Program-made: the position numbers and the translations under genes
In this document: in pieces, positions 31,864 through 31,933 of the stretch
Numbering within the stretch: position 1 is the stretch's first letter
Layout of the letters: each line of letters starts with the position of its first letter
Assembly: GCA_003254885.1 (NCBI GenBank)
Contig: QANT01004199.1
Coordinates: forward strand, 1 to 31,933
From: Purshia tridentata
Lineage: Eukaryota; Streptophyta; Magnoliopsida; Rosales; Rosaceae
Length of the DNA stretch: 31,933 nucleotides
Reading direction: 5' to 3'
Notes under the pieces: generated by a model
Database searches by the model: none
The model's input: only the letters and a program-made list of their open reading frames with translations
What the model was told of the DNA's origin: nothing

Positions 31864-31933
31864 GTACTTTTCTTTTTCATTCTTCTCCTTTTGAGTTTCT
31901 GCATAACCAAACAAACAGAAATCCCATTTTTTT

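Overview
This window looks like nuclear DNA of a flowering plant, most likely a eudicot. It is AT-rich, its genes have many GT-AG introns, and they encode plant-type proteins. AT, AG and CA microsatellites and remnants of transposable elements lie between and inside the genes. The style of the LTR-like and CTACAGTAAC-rich sequence at 2.4-3.6 kb reminds me of Rosaceae repeats. That is a weak impression from memory, not a demonstrated assignment.

Layout. Positions 1-1520 hold noncoding sequence, a MITE-like repeat and two microsatellites. A small uncharacterised gene on the minus strand (113 aa) ends at 1527. Positions 2440-3620 hold a GC-rich LTR-like block followed by a minisatellite with palindromic units. 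A second small uncharacterised gene on the plus strand (174 aa) lies at 7544-8068. The rest of 3.6-10 kb is noncoding, with one possible SINE. From 10867 to 15996 lies a complete ten-coding-exon gene for chloroplast histidinol-phosphate aminotransferase (HISN6, 416 aa), preceded by a probable 5'UTR exon and intron. Convergent to it, from 26865 down to 17912, is a seven-exon gene for a 717-aa type II membrane protein of the DUF616 (TOD1/MUCI70/EMB2756) glycosyltransferase-like family. Its largest intron carries an antisense LINE fragment. From 27 kb to the end the sequence is repeats: a MITE-like inverted repeat, a 137-bp tandem array at 30093-31117, and what may be the 5'UTR exon of a further plus-strand gene at the right edge.

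The genes do not form a functional cluster. HISN6 acts in plastid histidine biosynthesis. The DUF616 protein is probably a Golgi or endomembrane enzyme. The two small proteins are unassigned. I rebuilt both large genes exon by exon; every junction has GT-AG ends and keeps the reading frame.

I see no undescribed multi-gene system. The most notable observation is a local tandem duplication in HISN6 covering the end of one exon, its splice donor and adjoining intron. It creates a candidate 21-nt in-frame microexon that repeats the NNPDG motif of the PLP-binding pocket. Other points of interest are the 137-bp array with recurring ACGT and CCAAT-type motifs, the palindromic-unit minisatellite, and a 22-bp minisatellite with inverted copies inside a HISN6 intron.
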